A model generated the notes under the pieces. That model saw only the letters and a program-made list of their open reading frames with translations. It made no database searches and was not told the origin of the DNA. 64,000 nt of DNA from assembly GCA_903903925.1 (NCBI GenBank), contig CAIVAU010000141.1, positions 62,001 to 126,000 on the forward strand. The letters run 5' to 3'. Each line of letters starts with the position of its first letter. The first letter of the stretch is position 1. The position numbers and the translations under genes are program-made. The stretch comes from an uncultured cyanobacterium (GTDB taxonomy: Bacteria > Cyanobacteriota > Cyanobacteriia > Cyanobacteriales > Nostocaceae). This document shows, piece after piece, positions 56,394-64,000 of this stretch.

Positions 56394-57416
56394 ATGGGAA
56401 TGCCTTTACAACAAGCTATAGAAATTGGGAAATATTTAGTGACTCAGCGTCTTTTAGGGCGCAAACGCTTTCCCTTAATCTTGATGTTGGAGCCTTTATT
56501 CCGGTGTAATTTAGCCTGTAGTGGTTGTGGCAAAATTCAGCACCCGAAAGATGTGCTTGTGAAAAATCTGACTCCTGAACAGTGCTTTGCAGCAGTAGAA
56601 GAGTGCGGTGCGCCCGTCGTCTCTATTCCAGGAGGAGAACCTTTAATGCATCCTCAAATAGATGAGATTGTGCGAGGATTAGTTGAACGCAAAAAGTTCA
56701 TTTACCTGTGTACAAATGCTTTGTTGCTAGAAAAGAGCTTGGATAAATTTCAACCTTCACCTTACCTGACTTTTAATGTGCATCTAGATGGGTGGCGAGA
56801 ATTGCACGATCAGTGTGTTGATCGTAAGGGTGTGTTTGATATTGCCGTTCAAGCTATTCGCGCTGCCAAAACCAAAGGTTTTCGTGTTGTCACTAACACC
56901 ACGATCTTCGAGGGTGCTGATCCCAAAAAAATGCAGGAGTTCTTTGACTTCCTCGGCACACTCAATACCGATGGTATCACGGTTTCTCCTGGTTACAGCT
57001 ACGAATGGGCACCAGATCAGGAGCGTTTTCTCAAGCGCGAACAGACACGTACCCTTTTCCGCGAAATTCTCGCACCAATGAAAACTGGCAAAAAAAATTG
57101 GGTCTTCAACCACAGTCCCCTATTTTTAGATTTTCTTACAGGTGAGAAGGATTACGAATGTACCCCTTGGGGTAGCCCTAGTTACAGCGTTCTCGGTTGG
57201 CAAAAACCCTGCTATCTGCTAAATGAAGGTCATTACGCTACCTTCAAGGAACTTTTGGAAGAAACCGACTGGAGTCAATACGGTCATACGAGTGGTAATC
57301 CTAAGTGTACAGATTGTATGGTTCACTGTGGCTATGAACCCACTGCGGTCATGGATGCAATGGAGCCCAAAAATTTAGTTCGCTCTATTGGCAGTATGCT
57401 TGAGATGGTCAAATAA
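56394..57416 (+). CDS. hpnH: Adenosylhopane synthase, radical SAM
   Basis: Adds the adenosyl radical to hopene to form adenosylhopane. 340 residues from the ATG at 56394, which has GAGGAG 11 bp upstream; a GTG at 56382 is an alternative. Radical SAM cluster C38-x3-C42-x2-C45 in CNLACSGC, then [11 protein letters not shown] (GGE motif). A C-terminal cysteine-bearing part ([15 protein letters not shown]) fits HpnH. Third gene of the RND-hpnA-hpnH run; squalene-hopene cyclase is not in the window. Confidence 0.95.
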   Translation: MGMPLQQAIEIGKYLVTQRLLGRKRFPLILMLEPLFRCNLACSGCGKIQHPKDVLVKNLTPEQCFAAVEECGAPVVSIPGGEPLMHPQIDEIVRGLVERKKFIYLCTNALLLEKSLDKFQPSPYLTFNVHLDGWRELHDQCVDRKGVFDIAVQAIRAAKTKGFRVVTNTTIFEGADPKKMQEFFDFLGTLNTDGITVSPGYSYEWAPDQERFLKREQTRTLFREILAPMKTGKKNWVFNHSPLFLDFLTGEKDYECTPWGSPSYSVLGWQKPCYLLNEGHYATFKELLEETDWSQYGHTSGNPKCTDCMVHCGYEPTAVMDAMEPKNLVRSIGSMLEMVK

Positions 57417-57433
57417 AGCTGACGTACGAATTC

Positions 57434-57541
57434 TCATATCATGTTCGGTTAATGACTTATAAAATAATTCGTTTGTAGTTGCAAAGAGCGCTCTTAGCAA
57501 GACAAAACGTAGTCTGAGTGTTCATCCGAACATGATATCAC
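57434..57541. mobile_element. MITE-like element after hpnH
   Basis: ATATCATGTTCGG (57436-57448) and CCGAACATGATAT (57527-57539) form terminal inverted repeats; further in, CGTTTGT and ACAAAACG partly pair and AGAGCGCTCT (57485-57494) is a central palindrome. No coding capacity. Confidence 0.6.
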
Positions 57542-57622
57542 CCATATATAGTCAACCAATAAAGTGTATCGGCTCAATAATCCGAGGTAGCAGAAAAAAA
57601 TAAATGTTCCACGAAACCATGA

Positions 57623-57874
57623 TTATTTCGTGCCCAACTCTTGAAGTTGCTGTTTGGCTTGTTGGCTTAGTTCAACATGATCATTTAGTTCCAGGACTTT
57701 CTTGAAGTCAACTACAGCCTTGTCCAAAATGCCCTTGTTTTTGTAAGCAAGCCCACGGTTGTAGTAAGAGTTAGTGTAGTTAGAGTCAAGTCTGAGGGCT
57801 TGGTTACAGTCAGCAATCGCTTGATCATTGTCTCCCTTTGTACGATATGCCTCACATCGACTGCGATAAAAAGT
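57623..57874 (-). pseudogene. C-terminal remnant of a TPR protein
   Basis: The open frame with stop at 57623-57625 reads FYRSRCEAYRTKGDNDQAIA, then QALRLDSNYTNSYYNRGLAY and KNKGILDKAVVDFKKVLELN, two clear TPR units and a tail. Upstream of residue 6 or so the similarity to a TPR stops and no start codon exists in frame. The 5' part of the gene has been lost, apparently at the border with the HAD gene leader. Confidence 0.65.
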
Positions 57875-57990
57875 TCACAAATGTGGCGCTCATTGATAAT
57901 ATTGTCAGGAATCATGGGAAGCTTTGTCCAAAGGTTAGGGTGCAGTTGTTAGCCCCTAAATTCACTACAACTAGAGAGCGATCGCCCAAA

Positions 57991-58767
57991 ATGTATAGAC
58001 ACCTATCCCTATCTCAAGCCTCATCTACTAATTGCTTTACCAGTGTTCGTCTAGTCGCCACAGATATGGATGGCACTCTGACTACGAGAGGAAAATTTAC
58101 TTCCGCTTTGTTGCAAGCTTTGGAGGATTTAGCACGCGCTGACTTTAAGGTATTAATTGTCACTGGGCGTTCAGCAGGATGGGTGAGTGGACTAGTCAGT
58201 TACCTGTCAGTCGTTGGTGCTATAGCTGAAAACGGCGGCTTATTTTATCGATCTGGGAGTGAGACACCAGTAGCCTTAACGCCTATTCCTGACTTTGTTG
58301 CCCACCGCCAACAGTTGACAGCAGCTTTTGAGCAATTACAAACCAAATTTCCCCACATCCAGGAATCTTTTGATAATCGCTTTCGTCTCACCGACTGGAC
58401 ATTTGATGTGCAAGGTCTGAGTACAGATGAGCTACAAACCATGAGTCATCTTTGCCGAAAAATGAATTGGGGATTCACCTACAGTAATGTGCAGTGTCAT
58501 ATCAAACCCTTAGGACAAGATAAGGCTGTTGGTTTATTACAGGTGTTGCGGGAAGATTTTCCCCAATACACAAAAGAACAAGTTGTCACTGTAGGTGATA
58601 GTCCCAACGACGAAAGTTTGTTCGATGAGCGCTGTTTTCCTGTGTCAGTGGGTGTGGCAAATGTGCTGGAGTATGCCAATCAGTTGCAGCATCAACCTGC
58701 TTATTGTACAAGCGCTGCTGAAGGCGAAGGATTTTGTGAATTGGCAAGATTTCTTTTACAAAAATAG
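57991..58767 (+). CDS. HAD-superfamily phosphatase (IIB type)
   Basis: 258 residues from the ATG at 57991; the frame is open upstream, but that part comes from the TPR remnant region. HAD motifs: VATDMDGTL (nucleophile Asp and DxD), VTGRSAGWV (motif II), DKAVGLLQV (motif III Lys) and TVGDSPNDESLFD (motif IV). The cap is of C2 type, as in sucrose-phosphatase-like and Cof-like enzymes. Substrate unknown, probably a phosphorylated sugar. Confidence 0.88.
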   Translation: MYRHLSLSQASSTNCFTSVRLVATDMDGTLTTRGKFTSALLQALEDLARADFKVLIVTGRSAGWVSGLVSYLSVVGAIAENGGLFYRSGSETPVALTPIPDFVAHRQQLTAAFEQLQTKFPHIQESFDNRFRLTDWTFDVQGLSTDELQTMSHLCRKMNWGFTYSNVQCHIKPLGQDKAVGLLQVLREDFPQYTKEQVVTVGDSPNDESLFDERCFPVSVGVANVLEYANQLQHQPAYCTSAAEGEGFCELARFLLQK

Positions 58768-58861
58768 CGATCAGTCTACAATCGCCACTCGCTTTGTCTG
58801 CATCTGTAAGCAATAATTGAAATACTGTCCCTAATTGCTTTTATTCAAGATGACTCAGCTA

Positions 58862-59034
58862 TCAAAAGCAAGGCGAAGCCGGATATTGCCGAAATCTCAA
58901 TGGCTGTTCATCTGTCGCTACCTCCTCTACCAGTAGCTTCATCAGCTTCCTTTTCGGTAGACGACTATCATACAGTGCTGCATAAATACTTGACCATTGC
59001 CGCCGAAATACTGGGCTTTGTGACAATGTTCTTT
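58862..59034 (-). pseudogene. Possible transposase remnant
   Basis: A short minus-strand frame reads SQSPVFRRQWSSIYAALYDS, then RKLMKLLVEEVATDEQPL. This resembles the N-terminal part of a family of cyanobacterial transposases as I remember them, and breaks off on both sides. It abuts the end of hemF. Could be chance; no inverted repeats found. Confidence 0.35.
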
Positions 59035-60102
59035 TCAAGTCCCCTGAAAATGCCCATCTGCCCAATCGTGAGGCTTGAGGAAGATCTCGGTGAGCTGTGC
59101 TTCAGGGGTTCCAGGTTCTGGCTGGTAGCCATATTCCCAGCGTGTCAGTGGTGGGAGAGACATCAGTATGGATTCTGCTCGACCATTGGTTTGCAGACCG
59201 AAAATTGTTCCTCGGTCGTATACTAAGTTAAACTCAACGTAACGACCCCGACGGTAGAGTTGGAAATTCCGCTCGCGATCGCCATATTCCATTTTCTGTC
59301 GTCGTTGTGCAATAGGCAAGTAGGCAGGTAAAAATGCCCCACCGCAATGCTGCACCAAGCCAAAAAGATCCTCCCAGTTACGAGGTACTTTTCCTACTTG
59401 CTGACTATAAAGGGCTGCTGGACCGTCAGTGTCGGGACCGACGTAAAGCACCCCGTCAGCATCTTGATAGTCAAAGAAGATCCCACCAATCCCCCGTTGT
59501 TCTTGGCGATGCTTTAAGTAAAAGTATTCGTCACACCAACGTTTAAAGACCGGATAGTATTCTGGATAACAAACATCACAGGCAGATTTCAACAAGGCGT
59601 GAAATTGAATTGCATCCTCTGCAAAGGGGTAGTAAGGGGTTAAATCAGCTCCGCCACCAAACCACCAAACTGGTCCTGCCTCAAAGTAGCGGTAGTTGAG
59701 GTGCACTGTTGGTACATAGGGATTACGAGGGTGCAACACCATTGAAGTTCCAGTCACAAAAAACTCATGTCCCACTGCTTCTGGTCGTTGTGTCAAGATC
59801 GAGGGAGGTAGCGTATCTCCCCAAACTTCTGAAAAGTTGACACCGCCTTGTTCAAATATACGCCCTTCCCGAATCACACGAGTTCGTCCTTCACCACCTT
59901 CCGGTCTCTCCCACTGGTCTTCCCGAAAGCGAGCTTTTCCATCAAGTCGCTCTAAGGCGCTGCAAATTTCATCCTGTAAGTTCTGCATAAACTGCTTCAC
60001 CCGATGACGTGAATCAACAGGTGGCGTACTCACTAAGTTCGCAGGAGAATTAAGCGATAGGGTTTGATTATGCTGATCTAAATGACGAATCATGTTGAAC
60101 AC
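59035..60102 (-). CDS. hemF: Oxygen-dependent coproporphyrinogen III oxidase
   Basis: Decarboxylates coproporphyrinogen III to protoporphyrinogen IX using O2. 355 residues. Signature [20 protein letters not shown] near 170, [50 protein letters not shown] and [15 protein letters not shown] are intact. Divergent from acsF copy 2 with 383 bp between; both are O2-using tetrapyrrole steps and may share control. Confidence 0.97.
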   Translation of the reverse strand: MFNMIRHLDQHNQTLSLNSPANLVSTPPVDSRHRVKQFMQNLQDEICSALERLDGKARFREDQWERPEGGEGRTRVIREGRIFEQGGVNFSEVWGDTLPPSILTQRPEAVGHEFFVTGTSMVLHPRNPYVPTVHLNYRYFEAGPVWWFGGGADLTPYYPFAEDAIQFHALLKSACDVCYPEYYPVFKRWCDEYFYLKHRQEQRGIGGIFFDYQDADGVLYVGPDTDGPAALYSQQVGKVPRNWEDLFGLVQHCGGAFLPAYLPIAQRRQKMEYGDRERNFQLYRRGRYVEFNLVYDRGTIFGLQTNGRAESILMSLPPLTRWEYGYQPEPGTPEAQLTEIFLKPHDWADGHFQGT

Positions 60103-60485
60103 TTCTATGTAAGAGTTATCTTGTTTCTTTTCTAGACTTTATAGCTAATTAGTTATACAGTATCCCAGTTGTTTCAAAACTTAATAAACGTTTGATATCA
60201 CCAACGGAAGAACACCTAGCACCGCTGCGCGGAAGTCAAAAGTCAAAAGTAATATATATCAACGCTTTTGCCTGTTTGAAATGGTTGCTTTATTTCCGCC
60301 GCGTTGTACTAGTAGGGTGTCAACATCGTTTTGATGGGTTCGTCGTTTGCGCTTTAGACAGCGCAAACTACAAACGAATTGATTTTTAAGGAATGTAAAT
60401 CTTTCGGCGACAGGGTCTGGTCAAACAATCCAAGTTAGTATAACTTTATAGTTATGAAAGTTTTTAGCTGATTAGCGGATAACTC
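60103..60485. other. Intergenic region between hemF and acsF copy 2
   Basis: 383 bp. Contains a dispersed palindromic repeat (about 60326-60392) with GTTTGCGCT (60345-60353) facing AGCGCAAAC (60360-60368), and short direct repeats of GTCAAAA near 60234-60248. Promoters for both genes must lie here but none is clear. Confidence 0.55.
60326..60392. repeat. Dispersed palindromic repeat with TTCGT outer arms
   Basis: TTTTGATGGGTTCGTC-GTTTGCGCT faces AGCGCAAAC-TACAAACGAATTGATTTTTAA. Shares TTTTGATGGGTTCGT with the element at 5292-5403. Confidence 0.55.
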
Positions 60486-61562
60486 ATGGTTAACACCTTA
60501 CCCCAGTCTGACCATAAAGAACCGAAGCCCGGAATTAAAGCACCAACCAAAGAAACTGTACTCACCCCCCGGTTTTACACCACAAACTTTGAGACTGCTG
60601 CTAGCCTGGATCTTTCTGCCCAGGAAACGGAATTGAAGGCGATGCTGGAAGAAATGCGGGCAGACTATAATCGGCACCATTTCGTGCGGGATGAGGCATT
60701 TAAGCAGTCTTGGGAAAACATCGATGCAGATACCCGCCGCGCTTTTATTGATTATCTGGAACGTTCCTGTGTCTCAGAGTTTTCTGGATTTCTGCTGTTT
60801 AAAGAACTATCTCGTAAAATCAAAGAACGTAGTCCACTTTTAGCTGAAATATTTCAACTGATGGCTCGTGATGAAGCCCGTCACGCTGGATTTCTCAATA
60901 AGGCGATGGGCGACTTTAAAATGTCCCTTGACCTTGCTGAGGTCACGAAAACCCGTACTTATACATTTTTCCCCATTGAGTGGGTGATTTACACCGTTTA
61001 CCTGTCAGAAAAAATTGGCTACTGGCGTTACATCATTATTTATCGCCATCTGCAAAAGCAGCCAGAGCATCTATTCTACCCCATCTTTCATTACTTTGAA
61101 AGCTGGTGTCAAGACGAAAACCGTCATGGGGATATATTTAAAGCTTTGTTGCGATCTCAACCACAACTCTGGAACAACTGGAAAGCAAGATTGTGGAGTC
61201 GCTTCTTCTTATTATCAGTATTTGCCACTCACACACTGACCGTTCACGAACGGGCTGGTTTTTACCATTCACTAGGACTTGACCCAACAGAATTTGATCA
61301 GCAAGTCGTTCGCAGTACTAACGAAACGGCTGGTCGTGCTTTTCCCGTAATGCTCAATACCGAACATCCAAAATTTTTCCCACGTCTACATCACTGTTCA
61401 GATTACAATTTGAAGTTGATAGCGATTGACCGCAGTTCTCAGCCTAAAGTTGTGAAGCTTATCCGTAAAGTGCCCTTAGTTGCCGCAATTCTCTGGAATC
61501 TCCTATGCCTCTATCTGATTAAGCCAATCAATACAGAAGCCCTAAGGGAAATGGTTCGTTAG
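60486..61562 (+). CDS. acsF: Mg-protoporphyrin IX monomethyl ester oxidative cyclase, copy 2
   Basis: 358 residues. Same di-iron plan as copy 1, with both EXXH pairs (ARDEARH and CQDENRH). It differs clearly in the N-terminal quarter (TTNFETAASLDLSAQETELK against [20 protein letters not shown]), in EVTKTRTYTFFPIEWVIYTV and in the C-terminus. In Synechocystis a second cyclase serves low-oxygen growth; a similar role is possible but the neighbour here is oxygen-using hemF, not hemN or a second heme oxygenase. Confidence 0.95.
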   Translation: MVNTLPQSDHKEPKPGIKAPTKETVLTPRFYTTNFETAASLDLSAQETELKAMLEEMRADYNRHHFVRDEAFKQSWENIDADTRRAFIDYLERSCVSEFSGFLLFKELSRKIKERSPLLAEIFQLMARDEARHAGFLNKAMGDFKMSLDLAEVTKTRTYTFFPIEWVIYTVYLSEKIGYWRYIIIYRHLQKQPEHLFYPIFHYFESWCQDENRHGDIFKALLRSQPQLWNNWKARLWSRFFLLSVFATHTLTVHERAGFYHSLGLDPTEFDQQVVRSTNETAGRAFPVMLNTEHPKFFPRLHHCSDYNLKLIAIDRSSQPKVVKLIRKVPLVAAILWNLLCLYLIKPINTEALREMVR

Positions 61563-61679
61563 CTATTTCGATTTTGCCCCCTCAACTCTTACTGAATACA
61601 ATCCTCCGAATCAGTGGCGAGATATACCGCTAAAATTGCATTGCCACTTGCTACGAAGGTCAGAAATACACAAATGTCA

Positions 61680-61710
61680 GGGCGGGGAGACCCCGCCCCT
61701 ACGTATTTTT
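61680..61710 (+). terminator. GC-rich hairpin with T run
   Basis: GGGCGGGG (61680-61687) pairs with CCCCGCCC (61691-61698) around AGA, then CTACGTATTTTT. It lies between the convergent acsF copy 2 and Uma2 genes. The same GGAGAGACCCCGCCCCTAC wording occurs at 5275-5293 and, in part, inside the PP2C gene. Confidence 0.6.
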
Positions 61711-61719
61711 CGTGACAAA

Positions 61720-62268
61720 TTAACTCAACAATTCATCAACTGCTATACTGAAACCTTTGAGGGCAGCTTGAGTGCTGATAACTTCACCTGAAATAAACAC
61801 AAGTCGCTGATTTACCGTCATGAGAATAACCCAGTGATTTTCAGGAAACACCAGCCAAACTTCCTCGCCTCCTGATCGCAAATATTCTTGAGATTTTGTA
61901 ATTACCTCTTCTGCTGGGTCAGTAGGGGCAACAATTTCTGCAACGAGTGGAAAACTTTGAGGGAAAACAGATGGTTCACCAAACTTGACCAGTAGTTCTG
62001 GTGTCAGATAAGCAACATCAGGAGAACGTCCGTTTTGATTGGTTCGACACGGTACATCTATATAAACTTGTCCCCTTAGTCCATGAGCATCATTGTAACT
62101 TCTCCAGTAAAAGTATAAATTACCTTGGATGCGTCTGTGCTTGAGTGTCGCTGCCCTTTTTTGCACTAATCCCCCATTTACCCATTCTGTGTCATTCATA
62201 GGATTGTGCGACCAATCTTCTAGGGAAAAATATTTTGTGATTTCCGTAGAATTATCCATATCTTCCAT
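61720..62268 (-). CDS. Uma2-family (PD-(D/E)XK-like) endonuclease
   Basis: 182 residues. Uma2 wording: SPDVAYLTPELLVKF near 100 (Asp), PLVAEIVAPTDPAEEVITKS near 125 (Glu and Lys of the nuclease core) and SGGEEVWLVFPENH. GGAG lies 6 bp before the ATG. The family is hugely expanded in cyanobacteria with unknown role. Confidence 0.9.
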   Translation of the reverse strand: MEDMDNSTEITKYFSLEDWSHNPMNDTEWVNGGLVQKRAATLKHRRIQGNLYFYWRSYNDAHGLRGQVYIDVPCRTNQNGRSPDVAYLTPELLVKFGEPSVFPQSFPLVAEIVAPTDPAEEVITKSQEYLRSGGEEVWLVFPENHWVILMTVNQRLVFISGEVISTQAALKGFSIAVDELLS

Positions 62269-62586
62269 TGCTATCTCCTTTACCAGATTTAGTAAGATGC
62301 TACCTGATTATGTTCGATCACAACTGATAATCGCCTTGGTGCTTGGATTTCTGTAAACAGGGCGATCGCCTAAGCAAAATTTTCCCTATTTTTTGCAACT
62401 TCACCCATTTTTTCATCAGTCAACGCCAGTTGATAGTCATGTTATTTCCTGATTCTGACTGCTGTATTCTGAGAAATTATGTTAAGTTAGTTAACAATTT
62501 TACAAGACATGTACTATCGTTACTAATGAGTAATGTAAAAATGAATTGAAAACTTTATAATGTGTTGAGATTATACTTAAAGATTG
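62269..62586. other. Intergenic region between divergent genes
   Basis: 318 bp. One HIP1-like GGGCGATCGCC at about 62360 and a CTGATTCTGACT STRR trace near 62449. No gene supported. Confidence 0.5.
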
Positions 62587-62970
62587 ATGCTCGACCTCAA
62601 CACTACAGCTGAGTTTTCCCGTGCCAACTGCGTTGCCATTTGCGCATTTCTCGTACCAGCAAACTTGCTTGCGACATTGTTGACGATTATTTTTGCTGCT
62701 ATACATCGTCCATTACACCAAGTTTTGCAAAGTGCTGGAATCGCCAGCATTTTTGCTTTAGTGATGGTACTACACGTCTATACTTGGTTTTCAATAGGTG
62801 TCGTGATGGCTCCCACTTATATCTTGCTGTGGCTAGGCATCTCCTGCTTACTGACTAATTTAGGAGCGATTTTGTTTCGGAGATACTACACCAACCTTTC
62901 ACATGATAGCAACTACCCAACCAAAGCCAAGGCATTGGGATTCTCTGCTAAACGACCATCTTCCATATAA
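62587..62970 (+). CDS. Small integral membrane protein, hypothetical
   Basis: 127 residues with three hydrophobic helices (AICAFLVPANLLATLLTIIF, GIASIFALVMVLHVYTWFSI, PTYILLWLGISCLLTNLGAI). The C-terminal 19 codons overlap the convergent devA end by 58 bp. No family recognised. Confidence 0.65.
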   Translation: MLDLNTTAEFSRANCVAICAFLVPANLLATLLTIIFAAIHRPLHQVLQSAGIASIFALVMVLHVYTWFSIGVVMAPTYILLWLGISCLLTNLGAILFRRYYTNLSHDSNYPTKAKALGFSAKRPSSI

Positions 62971-63614
62971 ATAATGCGGTTGGCAATATCGAGAATACGA
63001 TTGTCATGAGTCACTAACAAAATTGTGCAACCATGTTCTTTAGCAAGGCGTTGCATGAGATCCACGACATCACGACCAGATTTTTTATCAAGCGCTGCTG
63101 TTGGTTCATCAGCAAGTACAATTTTAGGATTCGCAACCAAAGCACGTGCGATCGCCACCCTTTGTTTTTGTCCACCTGACAGGTCATCAGGATAGTAATT
63201 GCGACGCTCCCCTAATCCTACCTGTTCTAGGATGGCAATGGAGCGGGTTAACATCTGTTCGGGGGTAAAATCTTTGTGCAGTTCTAAGCCCATCTTGACA
63301 TTCTGTAACGCCGTCAAACTACCGTGCAGGTTGTGTGCTTGAAAAATATAACCGTTGCGGCGTCGCGCTAGAGTCAGTTGTGCTGCACTTGCACTGCACA
63401 GTTCTTGTTCCAAGACTTTCAGACTACCAAATTGGGCAGAACGCAATCCACCGATCAAAGTCAGCAACGTCGTTTTGCCAGAACCAGATGGCCCTGTCAT
63501 AATAATGATTTCACCAGCATGAATTTCCAAGTTAATATCAAACAGCACTTGCTTACGAAGTTGACCACGACCGAAGTAGTGTTCGAGGTTTTGGATAGAG
63601 ATGACAGGTTGCAT
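62913..63614 (-). CDS. devA: ABC exporter ATPase, DevA family
   Basis: 233 residues. Walker A GPSGSGKTT at 41-49, Q-loop YIFQAHNLHGS, signature DDLSGGQKQR, Walker B KIVLADEPTAALD, H-loop VTHD. The DevA subfamily energises DevBCA exporters, best known for laying down heterocyst glycolipids, but cyanobacteria carry many paralogues. Lies 49 bp downstream of the permease gene, between them an STRR. Confidence 0.93.
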   Translation of the reverse strand: MQPVISIQNLEHYFGRGQLRKQVLFDINLEIHAGEIIIMTGPSGSGKTTLLTLIGGLRSAQFGSLKVLEQELCSASAAQLTLARRRNGYIFQAHNLHGSLTALQNVKMGLELHKDFTPEQMLTRSIAILEQVGLGERRNYYPDDLSGGQKQRVAIARALVANPKIVLADEPTAALDKKSGRDVVDLMQRLAKEHGCTILLVTHDNRILDIANRIIYMEDGRLAENPNALALVG

Positions 63615-63663
63615 TATTGTTAGTTGTTAATTGTTAGTTGTTAGCGTCCTTCTCTCCCCACCC
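63615..63663. repeat. STRR between devC and devA
   Basis: TTGTTAG-type heptamers (about 63619-63643) fill the gap between the permease stop and the ATPase start. Confidence 0.7.
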
Positions 63664-64000
63664 TCAAAACATATCAGCCGGGTCAGCAGCCTGAAGTTTG
63701 CGGGTGGCGATCGCGCCAGAAATGGTACACATCACAACAGTTAGCACAAATACAAACAAGGCTCGTGCTAAGGTCATGTAGATAGGCAAATTTGTTGCAT
63801 TCCTCGTTAGGGAGTAAAGTGCAAAAGGGACTATCGTTCCTGGAATGAAGCCAAGAATTGCTAGAATGATTGCCTCTTCAAAAATCACTCCTAGTAGGTA
63901 GAGATTACGATACCCCATAGCTTTGAAAGTAGCGTATTCCTTCATATGGGCATTCACATCAGTGGAAAGAACTTGATAGACAATAATTATGCCAACGATG
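63664..64000 (-). CDS. devC: ABC exporter permease, DevC family (partial)
   Basis: C-terminal 111 residues only; the frame runs on past the window end. Reads IVGIIIVYQVLSTDVNAHMK, then TFKAMGYRNLYLLGVIFEEA and the membrane helices LAILGFIPGTIVPFALYSL and ALFVFVLTVVMCTISGAIAT, ending ADPADMF, a typical DevC end. devB is expected just beyond the right edge. Confidence 0.93.
   Translation of the reverse strand, partial: IVGIIIVYQVLSTDVNAHMKEYATFKAMGYRNLYLLGVIFEEAIILAILGFIPGTIVPFALYSLTRNATNLPIYMTLARALFVFVLTVVMCTISGAIATRKLQAADPADMF

Noticed and set aside
58900-59226. 108-codon plus-strand frame over the hemF end
   Set aside because: Mostly antisense to hemF; no domain.

Overview
The window is a chromosomal segment from a filamentous, heterocyst-type cyanobacterium (order Nostocales or close). 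Signs of this are two acsF cyclase genes for chlorophyll synthesis, aerobic hemF, a DevCA-type exporter at the right edge, a hopanoid gene group, plant/cyanobacterial-type threonine synthase, many HIP1 octamers (GCGATCGC), and very abundant short tandem repeats (STRRs such as CTCCTGA or GGGAGCA units), a hallmark of this group. No intact transposase, phage gene or CRISPR array is visible.

Layout. 1-7.9 kb: four minus-strand genes for secreted or outer-membrane proteins (three DUF11-type, one SdrD-B-like end, one large beta-barrel cut by the window edge). 8.5-11.5 kb: threonine synthase, a ThiS/MoaD-like sulfur carrier and L-threonine aldolase, with a MITE-like element before the aldolase. 11.5-12.2 kb: DUF433/DUF5615 toxin-antitoxin-like pair. 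12.6-16.6 kb: DUF2996, TM2, acsF copy 1 and small envelope proteins. 17.6-23.3 kb: Hsp70-like ATPase, DUF1995 protein and a large secreted zinc metalloprotease. 23.7-27.7 kb: pentapeptide-repeat protein, PHB-depolymerase-like esterase, mutY. 27.8-34 kb: a very large glycosyltransferase apparently split in two at a run of nine A/T bases, and a small TPR membrane protein. 34-34.7 kb: HigBA-like toxin-antitoxin pair. 35.5-39.6 kb: DUF4327, FHA-kinase and zinc-ribbon PP2C phosphatase pair, pseudouridine synthase. 39.7-46.2 kb: TPP riboswitch-thiC, a four-helix-bundle pseudogene, pyrE, tRNA(CAT), CNNM-type membrane protein, queC. 46.6-51.7 kb: Gfo/Idh/MocA oxidoreductase, a ParM-like actin followed by a ribbon-helix-helix-like partner, phosphoglucomutase. 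51.8-57.4 kb: hopanoid side-chain group (HpnG-like phosphorylase, RND exporter, HpnA, HpnH). 57.6-64 kb: TPR remnant, HAD phosphatase, possible transposase remnant, hemF divergent from acsF copy 2, Uma2 nuclease, small membrane protein, and devA with partial devC.

How genes work together: hemF and the two acsF copies serve tetrapyrrole synthesis; HpnH attaches adenosine to hopene, an HpnG-like phosphorylase removes adenine, HpnA is associated with the same pathway and the RND protein may move the lipids; the kinase/phosphatase pair is an opposed signalling switch; the ParM-like/RHH-like pair resembles a type II plasmid segregation cassette placed among housekeeping genes.

The most interesting unexplained points are the homopolymer-split glycosyltransferase, the chromosomal ParM/RHH-like pair, the surface-protein locus, a family of palindromic elements placed exactly at stop codons, STRR sequence translated inside proteins, and a terminator-like hairpin pointing the wrong way for its neighbours. 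All calls come from reading the sequence; no database search was run.
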